Part shown: one piece after another, positions 4,983 through 5,486 of the stretch
How positions within the stretch are numbered: position 1 is the first letter of the stretch
How the letters are laid out: each line of letters begins with the position of its first letter
From: JAFDEI01 sp964196055
GTDB taxonomy: Bacteria > Myxococcota_A > UBA9160 > SMWR01
Reading direction: 5' to 3'
Assembly (NCBI GenBank): GCA_964196055.1
Contig: CAXMSF010000066.1
Span: 1 to 5,486 of the forward strand
DNA: 5,486 nucleotides
Translations under genes and position numbers: made by a program
The notes under the pieces: generated by a model
Told to the model about the DNA's origin: nothing
Seen by the model: the letters and a program-made list of their open reading frames with translations, nothing else
The model's database searches: none

Positions 4983-5486
4983 ATGTCCGAAGCCGCCGCC
5001 ACCACGACCGCAGCGAGCGAAAGCGACGCGGAAATCGTGATCGAGGTGCGCGACCTCGTCACCCACTACGGTGACCGCAAGATCCTCGACGGCGTCAGCA
5101 TGGACATCCGCCGCGGCGAGATCATGGTCATCATGGGGGGCAGCGGATCGGGCAAGAGCACGCTGTTGCGCCACCTGATCCGGCTCGAGCGCAAGACTTC
5201 CGGCACCATCAAGCTGCTCGGTCGCGAAGTCGACGACATGAGCGATCACGAGTTCTACGCCTTCTGTCGCAAGCTCGGAGTGGCGTTCCAGGGCGGTGCG
5301 CTGTTCAGCTCCATGTCCGTCGGCGATAACGTCATGCTGCCGCTACGCGAACACACGAACCTCGACCGGACCACGATGGAGATCATGGTCCGGCTGAAGC
5401 TCCAGGTCGTCGACCTCGCGATCGCCGAGAAGCTGATGCCGGCGGAGCTCTCGGGTGGAATGATCAAGCGCGCCGCGCTCGCGCGC
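4983..5486 (+). CDS. mlaF: MlaF-type ABC transporter ATPase (3' end outside window)
   Basis: The first 168 residues of an ATP-binding protein that powers the MlaE permease; the frame is open to the window edge. A low-complexity Ala/Thr/Ser-rich leader (2-15) precedes the core, which starts at about residue 18. Walker A is G52-G-S-G-S-G-K58-S-T60. The Q-loop is at Q103 in 'VAFQGGALFSSMSV', with the 'GGALFSS' context typical of MlaF rather than of general ABC ATPases. The signature motif is 'LSGGMIKRAALAR' (156-168), where the M-x-K/R-R form is characteristic of MlaF. Walker B, the H-loop and any C-terminal extension used for MlaB contact lie beyond 5486. ATG at 4983 follows the mlaE stop after a single base and has no clear Shine-Dalgarno site, which suggests translational coupling. 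An internal start after the leader cannot be excluded. Confidence 0.95.
   Translation, partial: MSEAAATTTAASESDAEIVIEVRDLVTHYGDRKILDGVSMDIRRGEIMVIMGGSGSGKSTLLRHLIRLERKTSGTIKLLGREVDDMSDHEFYAFCRKLGVAFQGGALFSSMSVGDNVMLPLREHTNLDRTTMEIMVRLKLQVVDLAIAEKLMPAELSGGMIKRAALAR

Noticed and set aside
4079..5062. 327-residue minus-strand open frame across mlaE
   Set aside because: Composition is rich in H, D and R with no domain; it is the complement of mlaE codons, and mlaE has unmistakable family motifs.
1..5486. CRISPR arrays, tRNA/rRNA genes, insertion sequences, phage or toxin-antitoxin genes
   Set aside because: No regular repeat-spacer pattern, tRNA-like cloverleaf, transposase motif or terminal inverted repeats were seen on either strand.

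Overview
This is a GC-rich window with Gram-negative features: two predicted lipoproteins with lipobox signal peptides and a Mla/MCE-type lipid ABC transporter, which works between inner and outer membrane. Purifine-type Shine-Dalgarno sites (AGGAGG-like) and several GTG starts are present. Pairing Rsb-type partner-switch proteins with a Mla permease fits a high-GC proteobacterial or delta-like lineage (Myxococcota, Desulfobacterota or Binatia-like), but no marker gene here fixes the taxon.

Layout. At the left, one gene on the minus strand (65-769) encodes a lipoprotein with a CsgG/LpoB-like look. It diverges, across a 132-bp spacer, from a plus-strand HIT-family nucleotide hydrolase/transferase gene (902-1321). 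After an 81-nt gap comes a plus-strand gene for an unrecognised lipoprotein made of two degenerate internal repeats (1403-2059).

From 2093 to the right edge there is a compact plus-strand gene run, probably one operon: a GAF-PP2C (RsbU-like) phosphatase, an RsbW-like anti-sigma/serine kinase, an RsbV/SpoIIAA-like STAS protein with an intact phosphorylation-site motif, the MlaE permease, and the MlaF ATPase (cut by the window end). Junctions are tight: 1-nt overlap, 24-nt gap, 14-nt overlap, 1-nt gap.

How they may work together. In known partner switching, the phosphatase dephosphorylates the STAS protein, the kinase phosphorylates it, and the phosphorylation state decides which partner it binds. 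In the E. coli Mla transporter, a STAS protein (MlaB) binds the MlaF ATPase and is needed for activity. Here the complete phosphatase-kinase-STAS set runs straight into mlaE-mlaF, and no sigma factor is visible. The main hypothesis is therefore a lipid ABC transporter whose STAS subunit is switched by reversible serine phosphorylation under a GAF sensor. This is inference from gene order and motifs; control of a sigma factor encoded elsewhere is the main alternative.
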